Assembly (NCBI GenBank): GCA_011369465.1
Contig: DRQG01000114.1
Span: forward strand, 1-64,000
Direction of reading: 5' to 3'
DNA: 64,000 nucleotides
DNA from: Caldithrix abyssi
GTDB taxonomy: Bacteria > Calditrichota > Calditrichia > Calditrichales > Calditrichaceae
The notes under the pieces are model-generated. The model made no database searches. It saw only the letters and a list, made by a program, of their open reading frames with translations, and was not told the DNA's origin. The position numbers were made by a program, and so were the translations under genes. This document shows positions 51,801 to 60,821 of the stretch, in pieces. The stretch's first letter is position 1, and the number at the start of each line of letters is the position of its first letter.

Positions 51801-52700
51801 ACTATTACCGGAATATGACCAGGTAATCAGACTATCCGGACTCAAATCATCCAGCACATAATCATCCAACGCAATGGTCATAAAGCTTTCCCCTTCATTG
51901 ATGGTCTGTCCGGGAATATTGCTCACATAAGGCGGGCCGTTTTCCTGGTCAGGTACTATCCCGTCAATCAGGCGAAAGGTAAACCAGTGGTTAAATTTTC
52001 CGTTTTCGTTTTTATCCCCGTCACCGCCCTCCAATGAATGCGCAGGCCAGCTTCCATAGGTACCGCCTACATCACGTTGCGGATCCGGGTTATATCTGAG
52101 TTCACTTTTCCATTCTGAACTAACCAAATATCCCAATATATATATTTTAGTAGGATTACCAATTGAATCTAACGGCAGTTTTACTTCGTAATAGCCAACT
52201 ATTGTATCCAGATTCGCAAAAGAAGTATCCATATCGATTTGTTCCCAAACACCGTCAGTCTCATTCCAAGGCCCGTAATAGGCATAAACGGAATCCCGGT
52301 TACTGTAGGCTTCTTTTACAAAATAATCGGCATAAAAAGGTAGTTCCCATGATTGCTCGTCAAACCACCAAGGTTGCTGAGGCATTATTTGTGTCCAGAC
52401 CGTACCCGCTTGATCTGTTCCCAGCCCTGTTTTGGGATTATCATGAGGATCAGTGTCGATATACCAGAATATTTTTGTGTGTCGCCTAACTGTATCCGTA
52501 GCAGCAAGATGAGGACCGGAATAAGCCAGGTAAAGATAGGTGTCATCCCATGTGCAATAGGCTGTATATCCGTCTGTGCTGGTTATCCAATCTTCATCGG
52601 AGTCAAAGCTGATGGTTCCGTTAAAGGGTAAGGTATGATACGTTGTAGCCAGAATAAGATTTGCCCATAAAAACAAAATTCCAGTAATTCTTTTTTTCAT
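48855..52700 (-). CDS. giant secreted protein with eight tandem cadherin-like Ig repeats and T9SS sorting domain
   Basis: This is a 1281-aa protein. After the signal peptide (ITGILFLWANLILATT), residues 20-250 form a domain with WDDTYLYLAYSG and YYEVKLPLDS, reminiscent of CBM9/DOMON-type binding modules. One Ig-like domain (about 255-350) is followed by eight repeats of about 91 residues (about 355-1080) of the pattern VAVDDSATTxED, INVLxNDSDxxGD, VTYTPDxxFxGxDSF, DTATVxITV, rich in Asp as in calcium-binding cadherin-like folds. A final Ig-like domain precedes the T9SS sorting domain (LMQNFPNPFNPQTTIVFGLP, VDVYNIVGQKV-like, GIYLYRIQAG). A surface adhesin or binding protein is likely. GGAGG precedes the ATG. 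Confidence 0.9.
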   Translation of the reverse strand: MKKRITGILFLWANLILATTYHTLPFNGTISFDSDEDWITSTDGYTAYCTWDDTYLYLAYSGPHLAATDTVRRHTKIFWYIDTDPHDNPKTGLGTDQAGTVWTQIMPQQPWWFDEQSWELPFYADYFVKEAYSNRDSVYAYYGPWNETDGVWEQIDMDTSFANLDTIVGYYEVKLPLDSIGNPTKIYILGYLVSSEWKSELRYNPDPQRDVGGTYGSWPAHSLEGGDGDKNENGKFNHWFTFRLIDGIVPDQENGPPYVSNIPGQTINEGESFMTIALDDYVLDDLSPDSLITWSYSGNSELTVTIDANRVATITAPDENWYGTETITFTATDEGGKTDSDAATFAIMAVNDAPNAVDDSLTTDEDTQGTINVLANDSDVENDTLTVTDVTQGAHGTVAILGDSSVTYTPDADYNGEDNFTYTVTDDQGASSTATVFVTINAVNDAPQAVNDSSKTPQNTAVDIPVTSNDTDVDGDTVVVSDALSAQNGTTTVLNDSTVRYTPNTDFFGADSFDYVISDGNGSLDTARVFVTVNDPPMAVDDTASVTEDNAVTINVLQNDSDSEGDSIWVSAVTQAANGSVTNNNDGTVTYTPDSDFFGADSFTYTIEDGIGGSDTATVRITITGVNDPPLAVDDADTTQQDQSITVNVLLNDSDPDNDTLSVSEVLAPANGSAVNNNDSTITYTPNNGFYGPDSFKYVLSDGHNGSDTAMVRITVNGKPVAVKDSAGTSQNDPVTVNVLRNDSDPDGDALSVTDIIQSSNGNATNNNDSTITYTPNNGFYGTDTLQYILGDGNGGADTADVVITVNGNPVAGDDNGVTDEDASVTINVLTNDSDPEGDPLTISSVGNPAHGSAQVSGDSSIQYTPDADYNGSDSFTYIVQDGNGGEDTATVSITINAVADKPVAVDDSATTTEDAAITINVLQNDSDADGDVLSVISITDPPNGSAVNNNDSTVTYTPDANFFGKDSFSYVIDDGTGLKDTATVHMLVEQVNDPVVSQDDSATTNEDNNVTIQVLSNDSDADGDNLTVTWISDPPNGTTSLVGDTAVLYTPDANFFGSDSFRYAASDGNGSSDTATVVVNVHSINDPPEIVNLPQQMSMGVNDSTKLDMTKYESDVDTPDSLLVWSFEQSDPVAISYNYNPETDTLTIYSSDIIGEFYLFCTLTDDSNATDKDTITITVEDLSGILDELNGIPKDYSLMQNFPNPFNPQTTIVFGLPVASDVRIDVYNIVGQKVTTLFNGRKQAGYHKIQFDASGYSSGIYLYRIQAGKFQQVKRMLLLK
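49455..51640 (-). repeat. eight tandem about 273-bp units coding Ig-like domains
   Basis: The repeated protein pattern (NDSD ... YTPD ... DSF ... DTATV) recurs at a spacing of about 91 codons. Neighbouring units share DNA stretches such as those coding NNNDSTITYTPNNGFYG in two consecutive copies, pointing to recent duplication of some units. The long open frames on the opposite strand across this region are by-products of the repeat and are not genes. Confidence 0.8.
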
Positions 52701-52910
52701 ACCAAAACCTCCATATTCTATATTCCTATATAATTTTCTATTGATGAAGATAAATATTTACGGATAATGATTTGTGATCTATTTGGACAAAACAAATATA
52801 TTTTCCTTATAGAGCCGAAATTTCCGGAAAAATTATCACTTTTACGACTAAACGGATTGTTTATTCAGACCATTTGTAATCAGGCCTATCGACTGCCTGA
52901 AAAGAAACTT

Positions 52911-52939
52911 TTGGTTTCGGAGTAAAATAGTGTTATAAT
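52911..52939 (+). promoter_or_regulatory. promoter of the DEAD-box helicase gene
   Basis: TTGGTT (52911-52916) and a perfect TATAAT (52934-52939) are 17 bp apart, giving a leader of about 85 nt. The 329-bp gap 52701-53029 holds this promoter and the divergent start of the giant protein gene; a CAGGC/GCCTG inverted repeat (52881-52899) just upstream has no T-run. Nothing else was seen there. Confidence 0.6.
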
Positions 52940-53029
52940 TGGTTTTTGCACATCGGTATGATTACGCTTCGATAACCCTGCCTTCGTGTATCCATAATTA
53001 AGTCCATTTTTACAAACTCAGAGAGATAA

Positions 53030-54613
53030 ATGAAGAACATGAAAACATTTAACAAACTTGGCCTTTCTGCGCATTTACTTCAGGCAATCGACAGTAAAGG
53101 ATATGAAAACCCCACACCCATCCAGGCATTAACCATTCCGCTTATGCTCAAAAATGAAACAAATATTATCGCACAGGCACAGACGGGTACAGGAAAAACC
53201 GCTGCTTTCGGTTTACCGTTAATTGATATGATCGATTCGGAGTGGAACGCGGTTCAAGCTTTGATTTTAACACCCACAAGAGAACTGGCTATTCAGGTTT
53301 CCGAAGAAATTAACTCGCTTAAGGGGGCTAAAAGGATCAAAACCATTCCTGTTTACGGCGGTCAGTCCATTGATCAACAACTACGGCAATTAAAAAAGGG
53401 AGTGCATATCGTTGTGGGAACCCCTGGCCGGATAATTGATCATTTGAAGCGGAAAACGCTTAAGCTGCAGAATATGAATTATTTAGTGATTGACGAAGCA
53501 GATGAGATGTTGAACATGGGCTTCATTGACGATATGGAAGAAATCATGCGCCATACAAATTCAGAGAAAAGAACACTTCTGTTCTCTGCTACGATGCCCC
53601 GTAAAATAAAAGAACTGGCGCGCAAATATATGGATAACTACACCACTCTTAAAGTTGAAAAAGAACGACTCACTACAAGTCTCACCAATCAAATTTATTT
53701 TGAGGTAAAGGCTTCGGATAAATTTGAGTCTCTTTGCCGGATAATTGATATGGAAGAACCGTTTTACGGGCTGGTTTTTTGTCGCACGAAAAATGACGTA
53801 GATGCTTTGGTTGCCGGATTAACAGAGCGTGGTTACGATGGCCAACCCATTCATGGCGACATTTCTCAGGCTCAGAGAGAGCGTACACTGGATAAATTCA
53901 AGAAACGGAAAATAAATATACTTGTCGCCACGGATGTAGCGGCCCGTGGTATTGACGTGAATAATCTTTCACACGTAATTAATTATGCCCTGCCCCAGGA
54001 CCCGGAATCGTATGTTCATCGCATTGGTCGTACCGGAAGAGCCGGGAATAAGGGTACAGCGATCACCTTTATTACTCCCGGCGAGTATAAACAATTGATG
54101 TTTATTCAACGTTTTGTCAAGACCGACATAAAAAAAGCGCAAATACCCACCATAAAAGATATTATTCAGGCGAAAAAGAAAAAAATACATCAAGAATTAC
54201 AAACGATTATGGAAAAAGAAATCACACCGGATTATTACAAATGGGCCGATAAATTAATGGAAAACACCGATCCTGAAGAATTAGTGGCCGCTTTGTTAAA
54301 ATACAGTTTTGACGAAGACGTTAATCCGAATGCGTATAAAGAAATTAAAGAGATTTCGCATTCCACCCCTCGATTTGATAACCAGAGCAAATCACGTCTG
54401 TTTGTTGCTTTAGGCAGAAAAAACCGCTTAAACTCTCGTAAACTGATCGATCTGATTAGAGACAAAGTGGCTATAAAGTCCGGACAGATTAGTGATATAC
54501 AGGTCAAGGATTCTTTTTCATTTATAACCGTTCCTTCTCATAAAGCGGAAAAAATAATTTCCGGTTTTAAAGGGAAAGGACGCAAACCGCTTATTACCCA
54601 CGCCCGCCCCTAA
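53030..54613 (+). CDS. DEAD-box ATP-dependent RNA helicase (DeaD/CshA type)
   Basis: This 527-aa helicase has all core motifs: Q motif (FNKLGLSAHLLQAI ... NPTPIQ), AQTGTGKT, PTREL, TPGRI, DEAD in VIDEADEML, SAT, the ATDVAARGIDV segment and HRIGRTGRAG. The C-terminus (about 450-525) is a DbpA-type RNA-binding domain (SRLFVALGRKNRLNSRKLIDLI), which in DbpA and DeaD directs the enzyme to rRNA or structured RNA. It is a single-gene unit with a good promoter, an 85-nt leader and an intrinsic terminator. A role in ribosome assembly or RNA turnover is expected from the family. Confidence 0.94.
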   Translation: MKNMKTFNKLGLSAHLLQAIDSKGYENPTPIQALTIPLMLKNETNIIAQAQTGTGKTAAFGLPLIDMIDSEWNAVQALILTPTRELAIQVSEEINSLKGAKRIKTIPVYGGQSIDQQLRQLKKGVHIVVGTPGRIIDHLKRKTLKLQNMNYLVIDEADEMLNMGFIDDMEEIMRHTNSEKRTLLFSATMPRKIKELARKYMDNYTTLKVEKERLTTSLTNQIYFEVKASDKFESLCRIIDMEEPFYGLVFCRTKNDVDALVAGLTERGYDGQPIHGDISQAQRERTLDKFKKRKINILVATDVAARGIDVNNLSHVINYALPQDPESYVHRIGRTGRAGNKGTAITFITPGEYKQLMFIQRFVKTDIKKAQIPTIKDIIQAKKKKIHQELQTIMEKEITPDYYKWADKLMENTDPEELVAALLKYSFDEDVNPNAYKEIKEISHSTPRFDNQSKSRLFVALGRKNRLNSRKLIDLIRDKVAIKSGQISDIQVKDSFSFITVPSHKAEKIISGFKGKGRKPLITHARP

Positions 54614-54642
54614 AACAAAGACGACTGTAAGCAATCTAAACT

Positions 54643-54680
54643 AAAGTGAACATTCTCTTGCCGACGATGTTCACTTTTTT
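54643..54680 (+). terminator. intrinsic terminator after the helicase gene
   Basis: AAAGTGAACAT (54643-54653) pairs perfectly with ATGTTCACTTT (54667-54677) around a 13-nt loop and runs into TTTTTT. Confidence 0.85.
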
Positions 54681-54819
54681 GTTTGTTCTATTTGCTTTTA
54701 TCCAACATCTCTTTATTCTTGCATCATTTTGATCAACTCTTTAACTTGAGCATTCGGAAATCCGAAACGGTTCAATGGCAACAGATATTATGTTATGGGA
54801 ATAAACATAAGGACAGTTT

Positions 54820-55851
54820 ATGAATCCGATTGATTTGCGCAGCGATACGATTACACAACCTTCGCAGGCTATGCGCGAGTTTATGATGAATGCTGAGGTG
54901 GGTGATGATGTGTATGGCGAAGACCCCACTGTAAACGCATTGCAAAATAAAATTTGTGAATTGACAGGTAAAGAAGCCGCTTTATTTGTAAGCAGCGGAA
55001 CTCAGGCCAATCAGGTCTCGCTTAGCGCCCATACGGAACCGGGCAATGAAATTATCTGCGAATACCGCTCGCATATTTTTAACTACGAATCCGGCGCTGC
55101 GGCGTTGCTTTCGGGCATACAGTTGCACCCTCTGATCAGTGAATACGGTATATTGGACCTGGAACAGGTGGAAAACGCGATTCGGCCTAAGGAAGATCAC
55201 TATCCCAAAACACGGGTAATCGCCGTGGAAAATACACACAATCGCTGGGGCGGTACCATTTACCCGTTGGAAGAGATTAAAAAGCTGCGCTTACTGGCCG
55301 ACGAATACGGACTACTCATGCATCTGGACGGCGCCCGGTTATGGAATGCTTCCGTAGCTACCGGTGTATCCCTTAAAGAATACGCTTCTTTCTTCGATTC
55401 CGTATCATTATGTTTTTCCAAAGGCTTAGGCGCTCCGGTAGGCTCAATTGTCGTCGGAAGCAAAGCATTTATCCGCAGAGCGCACTATTACCGCAAAGCC
55501 TTTGGCGGAGGGATGCGTCAGGCCGGATTCTTAGCTGCCGCTGCCATATATGCAATCGATCATAATTTTGAACGGTTAGTTGATGATCACCGCAGGGCAC
55601 GCACCCTGGCCGAAACCATTAACGATTTACCTCCATTTGTAGTTAATTTACGAACGGTAGAAACGAATATCGTTATCATCGATACCAGCATCAGCGGATT
55701 ATCCGCCCCGTATGTATCGGAAAAATTAGCAGAGAACGGCTTACGGGTAAGCGCCATTTCTCCCACCCGATTGCGCGCGGTAACGCATTTACATTTTGAT
55801 GACAATCAACTGGACAAGGCCATCGAAATATTCAAATCAACCAAATTCTAA
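54820..55851 (+). CDS. ltaE: low-specificity L-threonine aldolase
   Basis: This 343-aa fold-type I PLP enzyme splits threonine and allo-threonine to glycine and acetaldehyde. Landmarks are IDLRSDTITQPSQAMREFM, VGDDVYGEDPTVNALQ, FVSSGTQANQVSL, ENTHNRWGGTIYPLEEI, HLDGARLWNA (PLP Asp) and the Schiff-base lysine in SLCFSKGLGAPVGS. The length is typical. AAGGA precedes the ATG. It is nine bases upstream of trkA on the same strand, probably cotranscribed but functionally unrelated. Confidence 0.95.
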   Translation: MNPIDLRSDTITQPSQAMREFMMNAEVGDDVYGEDPTVNALQNKICELTGKEAALFVSSGTQANQVSLSAHTEPGNEIICEYRSHIFNYESGAAALLSGIQLHPLISEYGILDLEQVENAIRPKEDHYPKTRVIAVENTHNRWGGTIYPLEEIKKLRLLADEYGLLMHLDGARLWNASVATGVSLKEYASFFDSVSLCFSKGLGAPVGSIVVGSKAFIRRAHYYRKAFGGGMRQAGFLAAAAIYAIDHNFERLVDDHRRARTLAETINDLPPFVVNLRTVETNIVIIDTSISGLSAPYVSEKLAENGLRVSAISPTRLRAVTHLHFDDNQLDKAIEIFKSTKF

Positions 55852-55860
55852 AAGTCATTT

Positions 55861-57213
55861 ATGGCAAAATCCTTGCATATAATCATTATCGGCGCCGGAG
55901 AGGTTGGTTACAATCTGGCTAAAATGCTCTCCTACGAGCGGCACGATATTGTTCTGATCGAAGAGAATGCGGAAAAATATCAACGTGCCGTAGATGGTCT
56001 TGATGCGCAGGTTTATCATGGCAGCGGCACAAGTTTTCGTTTACTGGAAAAGGCCGGCATTAAGAAAGCCGATATGCTGGTGGCCGTGACCAATCGGGAC
56101 GAAGTAAACCTGATAGCTGCCCTGATGGCCAAACAATACGGTGTCGGTAAAACGGTAGCCCGCGTGAAAAACCGCGAGTTTTTAATGTCCGAAGCACCGA
56201 TTAATCCTCAGAAAACCCATATCGATTTGATTATCCATCCGGAATCGGTGGCGGCACAGGGTACTGTCCGGCTATTAAAGCAGAGCGCCGCTACGGATAT
56301 TATTGAATTTGCCCGTGGCCAAATCATTCTCATCGGTATTCAACTGGATCGGAATTTACCCATTTTGCACCGCCCGTTAGCGGAACTGACACAGGAGTAT
56401 AAGGATTTTCCCTTCCGCACCATCGCCATCCAACGAAAAGATATAACCAAAATTCCCCGCGGCAACGACGTATTTATGCCCAATGACCGGGTTTTTGTCG
56501 TAGCTCCCAAAGAGAATATAAAAGATGTGATTCGCATAACCGGCAAAGAAAACGTCAACATTGAAAATGTAATGATTCTGGGCGGCGGACAGATCGGTTA
56601 TCTGGTGGCGCGGGAGCTGGAAAAACAATACAATGTAAAGGTAATTGAATCCAACATTGATAAATCGCAAAATCTGGCTGAACGTCTTAAAAAATCGCTG
56701 GTGATTCGTGGCGACGGACGGGATTTAAATTTACTGGCCCTGGAAGGCATTATCGATATGGATGCCTTTATTTCGCTCACCGGAGACGACGAAACCAACA
56801 TCATATCCTGTCTGATGGCCAAACACTTGCGGGTGCCTAAAATTATTTCTCTTATTAATAAAGTCGATTACACGCCGATTATCCCTACAATCGGGATAGA
56901 CGCTTATATTTCCAAACAACAACTCACTGTAAACGGTATTCTTAAGTTCATTCGGCGCGGCGCCGTTGTGAGTGTGGCCTCCATTCCGGGCATTTCTGCC
57001 GAAGCTATCGAAATGATCGCCCAGAAAGGATCCCGTATCACCAAAAAACCATTAATCGATCTAAAGTTTCCGAAAGATGCCATCCTCGGCGCGGTGATGC
57101 GCAATGACAAAGTGTTTATTCCGGTTGGCGGAACCCAGATACAGGCTGGCGATAAAGTGGTTTTATTCGCGCTTCCACCGGCCATCAGCGAAGTTGAAAA
57201 ACTATTTGAGTAA
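55861..57213 (+). CDS. trkA: Trk potassium uptake regulatory subunit TrkA
   Basis: This 450-aa cytoplasmic protein has two RCK units. Each has a Rossmann nucleotide fold (IIIGAGEVGYNLAKML and VMILGGGQIGYLVARELE, each with a downstream acidic residue for ribose) followed by a TrkA-C domain. LVAVTNRDEVNLIAALMAKQ and SLTGDDETNIISCLMAKHL are the matching second motifs. It binds NAD(H) and ATP and gates the TrkH channel encoded eight bases downstream. The duplicated form with four domains is the classical TrkA. Confidence 0.95.
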   Translation: MAKSLHIIIIGAGEVGYNLAKMLSYERHDIVLIEENAEKYQRAVDGLDAQVYHGSGTSFRLLEKAGIKKADMLVAVTNRDEVNLIAALMAKQYGVGKTVARVKNREFLMSEAPINPQKTHIDLIIHPESVAAQGTVRLLKQSAATDIIEFARGQIILIGIQLDRNLPILHRPLAELTQEYKDFPFRTIAIQRKDITKIPRGNDVFMPNDRVFVVAPKENIKDVIRITGKENVNIENVMILGGGQIGYLVARELEKQYNVKVIESNIDKSQNLAERLKKSLVIRGDGRDLNLLALEGIIDMDAFISLTGDDETNIISCLMAKHLRVPKIISLINKVDYTPIIPTIGIDAYISKQQLTVNGILKFIRRGAVVSVASIPGISAEAIEMIAQKGSRITKKPLIDLKFPKDAILGAVMRNDKVFIPVGGTQIQAGDKVVLFALPPAISEVEKLFE

Positions 57214-57221
57214 ACAGCAGA

Positions 57222-58667
57222 ATGATTCATTACCGTCCAGTTCTGAACATACTCAGCGCTTTACTCGTTTTTCTTGCGGCAGCGCTGGCCGTTCCCACAT
57301 TCGTTTCTTTTTTATATGAACAAACGGATTTAAATGCCTTTCTGATTACTATTGGCGTCTCGCTGGGAATCGGTATTCCCTCGTTTTTTCTTACCCGCAG
57401 CAAGGAAGAACTGCAAATTCGCGACGGTTTTATCGTTGTAAGTTTCGGCTGGTTCATTTTTGCCCTGGTTGGCGCCCTGCCTTTTGTTTTGTCCGGTTTT
57501 ATTCCATCTTATACGGATGCCTTTTTTGAAACGATGTCCGGTTTTACCACAACCGGGGCGTCCATCCTGACCAATATCGAGGCCCTGCCGCATGGCCTTT
57601 TGTTCTGGCGTTCCTTTACCCATTGGCTGGGAGGCATGGGCATCATTCTATTGTCTCTGGCTATTTTACCTCTGCTGGGTGTTGGCGGTATGCAGCTGTT
57701 TAAAGCCGAAGTACCCGGCCCCACCCCCGATAAACTGTCTCCGCGAATCAAACATACGGCCGAACTGCTCTGGGGCGTTTATTTGCTGATTACCGTTCTG
57801 GAAATCCTTGCGCTTAAATTAGCCGGAATGAACTGGTTCGATTCCATGTGTCATACCTTCGGAACGATGGCCACAGGGGGATTTTCCACCAAAAATGCCA
57901 GCGTGGGCGCTTATAACAGCCCCACCATAGACGCCATCATCATCCTGTTCATGATTATTGCCGGAACCAATTTTGCCCTGCATTACCGCGCTCTGCGGGG
58001 CAAACCGCTGATATATTGGAAAGACCCGGAAGCGACTTTTTTTGTAATCGTTATCGCTCTGGCTACGCTTATCATTGGATTTGATGTGTGGGAGCGCAAC
58101 GGCAACGACGCCTTCCGCGCCGGGCAGCACGCGCTGTTCCAGGTCGTTTCCATTATAACTACAACGGGTTACGGCACAGCCGACTATGAACAGTGGGCGG
58201 CTTCTTCAAAAATTGTACTGTTTATATTGATGTTTATCGGCGGGTGCGCAGGTTCTACCGGCGGCGGGATGAAAGTTATCCGTTCTCTCATTCTGGTAAA
58301 ATTCGGCCGTAATGAATTAAAGCGGCTGATCCATCCTCAGGCGGTTCTGCCGGTTCGGGTGGGTGATATGGTGGTTTCGCGGGACATCCTGACCAATATA
58401 TCCGGCTTTTTCCTTCTGTACGTGACCATATTTGTTCTGGGCATTATTTTCATGGGCGCGCTGGGGCTCGATTTTGAATCGGCTTTCGGAAGCGTTGCCG
58501 CTACTCTGAATAATATAGGCCCGGGCCTGGGCAGCGTCGGGCCCACGGAAAATTACGCCCATATTCCGGATCTCGGCAAATGGTTCCTGTCGTTCCTGAT
58601 GCTGGCCGGACGTCTGGAAGTGTACACCGTTTTAGTGCTTTTTACCGTTTCCTTCTGGAAAAGATAG
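57222..58667 (+). CDS. trkH: Trk-type potassium transporter membrane subunit
   Basis: This is a 481-aa polytopic protein with the four pore-loop repeats of the KcsA-like SKT superfamily: [42 protein letters not shown] and [29 protein letters not shown] is the intramembrane loop that forms the gate. It transports K+ under control of TrkA from the preceding gene. The start ATG is eight bases after trkA. The terminal segment [19 protein letters not shown] is typical. Confidence 0.95.
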   Translation: MIHYRPVLNILSALLVFLAAALAVPTFVSFLYEQTDLNAFLITIGVSLGIGIPSFFLTRSKEELQIRDGFIVVSFGWFIFALVGALPFVLSGFIPSYTDAFFETMSGFTTTGASILTNIEALPHGLLFWRSFTHWLGGMGIILLSLAILPLLGVGGMQLFKAEVPGPTPDKLSPRIKHTAELLWGVYLLITVLEILALKLAGMNWFDSMCHTFGTMATGGFSTKNASVGAYNSPTIDAIIILFMIIAGTNFALHYRALRGKPLIYWKDPEATFFVIVIALATLIIGFDVWERNGNDAFRAGQHALFQVVSIITTTGYGTADYEQWAASSKIVLFILMFIGGCAGSTGGGMKVIRSLILVKFGRNELKRLIHPQAVLPVRVGDMVVSRDILTNISGFFLLYVTIFVLGIIFMGALGLDFESAFGSVAATLNNIGPGLGSVGPTENYAHIPDLGKWFLSFLMLAGRLEVYTVLVLFTVSFWKR

Positions 58668-58677
58668 AATAGTAGCG

Positions 58678-59355
58678 ATGCTTTCTCACTCGTTTATCCA
58701 TATACCGCATGACTGGGCTCTCTCCCCTGCCGCGGCAATACGGCTGCAAAAAGAATTGGCTCAAAAGGTGATAAGCCAAGACCTGCTCGGAAAGGTGCGG
58801 TACGTGGCCGGTGTGGACGTCGGATTTCCGAAAAATAAGAACATCGCCCGGGCAGCGACTGTTGTTCTTTCCTATCCGGGATTGGAACCGCTTGATTCTG
58901 CGGTGATCGAAGAGAGCGTACGGTTTCCCTATATTCCCGGTCTTCTGTCGTTTCGTGAATTGCCGGCGCTGTTAAAGGCATTGGAAAAACTGCGTATTTT
59001 GCCCGACCTGATTCTTTGTGACGGGCAGGGCATCGCTCATCCGCGCCGTTTGGGAATTGCCGCTCATTTGGGAGTGATTACGGACATCCCCTGCATCGGC
59101 GTTGCCAAATCCCGGCTGACCGGAATACATGAGGCCGTACCTGAGGAAAAGGGCCAATGGACGGAATTGAAGGATGCCGAAGAAACCATCGGAGCGGTGT
59201 TGCGTACGCGAAAGGGCGTGAAACCGCTTTTTGTATCCATCGGTCATAAAATATCGCTGATTACGGCCGTGGAATATGTTTTGGGCTGCGTTACACGTTA
59301 TCGTCTTCCGGAAACCACACGACAGGCGCATCGGCTGGCTTCGGGGATAAAATAG
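58678..59355 (+). CDS. nfi: endonuclease V (deoxyinosine repair)
   Basis: This 225-aa nuclease cuts one bond 3' of deoxyinosine, or of inosine in RNA. Landmarks are VAGVDVGF (catalytic Asp), [20 protein letters not shown] (the PYIP wedge and catalytic Glu), [22 protein letters not shown] (catalytic Asp, family signature) and [11 protein letters not shown]. It follows trkH by ten bases. It converges on an envelope gene with an 11-bp gap. Confidence 0.93.
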   Translation: MLSHSFIHIPHDWALSPAAAIRLQKELAQKVISQDLLGKVRYVAGVDVGFPKNKNIARAATVVLSYPGLEPLDSAVIEESVRFPYIPGLLSFRELPALLKALEKLRILPDLILCDGQGIAHPRRLGIAAHLGVITDIPCIGVAKSRLTGIHEAVPEEKGQWTELKDAEETIGAVLRTRKGVKPLFVSIGHKISLITAVEYVLGCVTRYRLPETTRQAHRLASGIK

Positions 59356-59365
59356 GCATGTTTTC

Positions 59366-59839
59366 TTATTTATCCTCCTCAAGTCTCAATTCCAGCAGCA
59401 CATAGGCCCGCCACTTTTTCCCATCCTGTACTTTCTGCTCTTTCAGAATGCGATAAGCGCTCAAATCTATTTCTTTGGAAACACTGTCCCTATCAACAAC
59501 TGCATTTGCGCCTGCGCTTGTTGTGTTATTCTGTTTGCGGAGCAGCCCGGCCAGGCGGGTCTGTGCTTTGAACAGCGCCTTTTCTCCGGCGATTGCTCGG
59601 TTGGTGGAAACGGCCGTGCCGCGGGCGTATAACCGGTCCTCATTCACCGGCAGATGACGAAACCATTCCGGAGCTTTGGCGGGGATATTTTCCATTTGCA
59701 GCGCCTGACTGCTATCACGGTAGGCGGAATCGGCCGCAAGCGAGTCTGCCCTGTCCGGGCTCTGCTTTTTTTCCGAGCCGCAGGCCAGTAATAAAAGCAG
59801 GGTAAACAGGGCCGAAAAATATACGGTTATATTTCGCAT
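59366..59839 (-). CDS. LPP20-like lipoprotein
   Basis: This 157-aa lipoprotein has lipobox LLLAC with Cys near residue 20, then a short Ser/Asp-rich linker. An LPP20-type domain follows: APEWFRHLPVNEDRLYARGTAVS, NRAIAGEKALFKAQTRLAGLL, and a final strand KKWRAYVLLELRLE. Family members are outer-membrane-associated lipoproteins, some linked to flagella (FlgP) and others of unknown role. It is the last gene of a five-gene minus-strand run of exported proteins, 139 bp after the FecR-domain gene. Confidence 0.78.
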   Translation of the reverse strand: MRNITVYFSALFTLLLLLACGSEKKQSPDRADSLAADSAYRDSSQALQMENIPAKAPEWFRHLPVNEDRLYARGTAVSTNRAIAGEKALFKAQTRLAGLLRKQNNTTSAGANAVVDRDSVSKEIDLSAYRILKEQKVQDGKKWRAYVLLELRLEEDK

Positions 59840-59978
59840 AAATATTTTCCTATGACGATGAGAAAGCGCGTTTTCGGAATTGCCATTTTTCCCTTGCCGG
59901 TTGCTTTCTTTATTGATGTATCGTAACGCTCTGTTCTTAATTAAATATTTCTGAAATCATTTTTGGGGCATACCAGCC

Positions 59979-60779
59979 TTATTCCTGCAATAACCGGTCT
60001 CGCTCCTTATTCCATTGCACCCAATCGGATTTTTGATCTTCTTCGAAATCAAACCGTTGCTGTTTGTAACTGATGTTATTCACTTTGTTAAAATCTTCCA
60101 GGTCTTTTTGCAGCATTTCATCAAACTGCTGTTGATCCTGTTGTTTAAAGCGCTCGAAATCGTCCATTTCCTTCTGCTTAAACTCTTCCCATTGCTTTTG
60201 CTGCTGCTTTTTATATTCTTCAAAATTCATCACCAGAATCAGTTCTTCACCGGCATTCACCTCAAAAGTAGAATCGGCCAGGGTTTTCCCATCTTCTTTA
60301 AAGGGTGTTACGGCGATGGTGCCTTTGTAACAACGATAGGCCGTGTGGTTGGAGTCGGCCTCCAGGCGATACACCGTACCCCGCACAGCGCAAACCGATG
60401 ACGGCGTTTTAACGTTTATTTTACTTTTTCCCCACGGTAAAAACAGGCTCAGCCAGGCGCTGCCTTTGTCCAGCTTAACCTCGTGGGTTCCGGCGTCATC
60501 CTGAGTGATTTCCACAATGGTTTTTTCACCGATGCGCAGGACTTTTTTGGTTTCAAAGGTAATTTCACAACGGGATTGCCGGGCGGTTTTGATACGATCA
60601 AATTCAAACACGGGCATTTTGTATTTAACGGGCTGCCATTTTACCGTTCCCCGGGATTGAATAAAATTATCGCCCAGCGGGAAGGTAACCTTGCCCAACG
60701 GTTTTCTCTCGTTATCTCCGGCAAAAAGCAAACCGGCCGCCAAAACCCATATTATACTTACGGAAATAATTCCTCGCAT
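59979..60779 (-). CDS. periplasmic FecR-domain protein with charged helical tail
   Basis: This 266-aa protein has a signal peptide (ISVSIIWVLAAGLLFAG). Residues 60-175 are a FecR domain (SRCEITFETKKVLRIGEKTIVEI, SKINVKTPSSVCAVRGTVYRLE). There is no N-terminal cytoplasmic or membrane segment, so this is not a classic sigma/anti-sigma transducer. Residues 185-266 form a highly charged helix with a repeated F-x2/3-D pattern (DDFERFKQQDQQQFDEML, LEDFNKVNNISYKQQ), similar to the N-terminus of the transglutaminase-like neighbour. GGGAGG precedes the ATG. The gap to the upstream gene is 42 bp. Confidence 0.8.
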   Translation of the reverse strand: MRGIISVSIIWVLAAGLLFAGDNERKPLGKVTFPLGDNFIQSRGTVKWQPVKYKMPVFEFDRIKTARQSRCEITFETKKVLRIGEKTIVEITQDDAGTHEVKLDKGSAWLSLFLPWGKSKINVKTPSSVCAVRGTVYRLEADSNHTAYRCYKGTIAVTPFKEDGKTLADSTFEVNAGEELILVMNFEEYKKQQQKQWEEFKQKEMDDFERFKQQDQQQFDEMLQKDLEDFNKVNNISYKQQRFDFEEDQKSDWVQWNKERDRLLQE

Positions 60780-60821
60780 AACTTTTGTACCTCCCTTTTA
60801 TCTAAAATATCCCCTTCAAAT

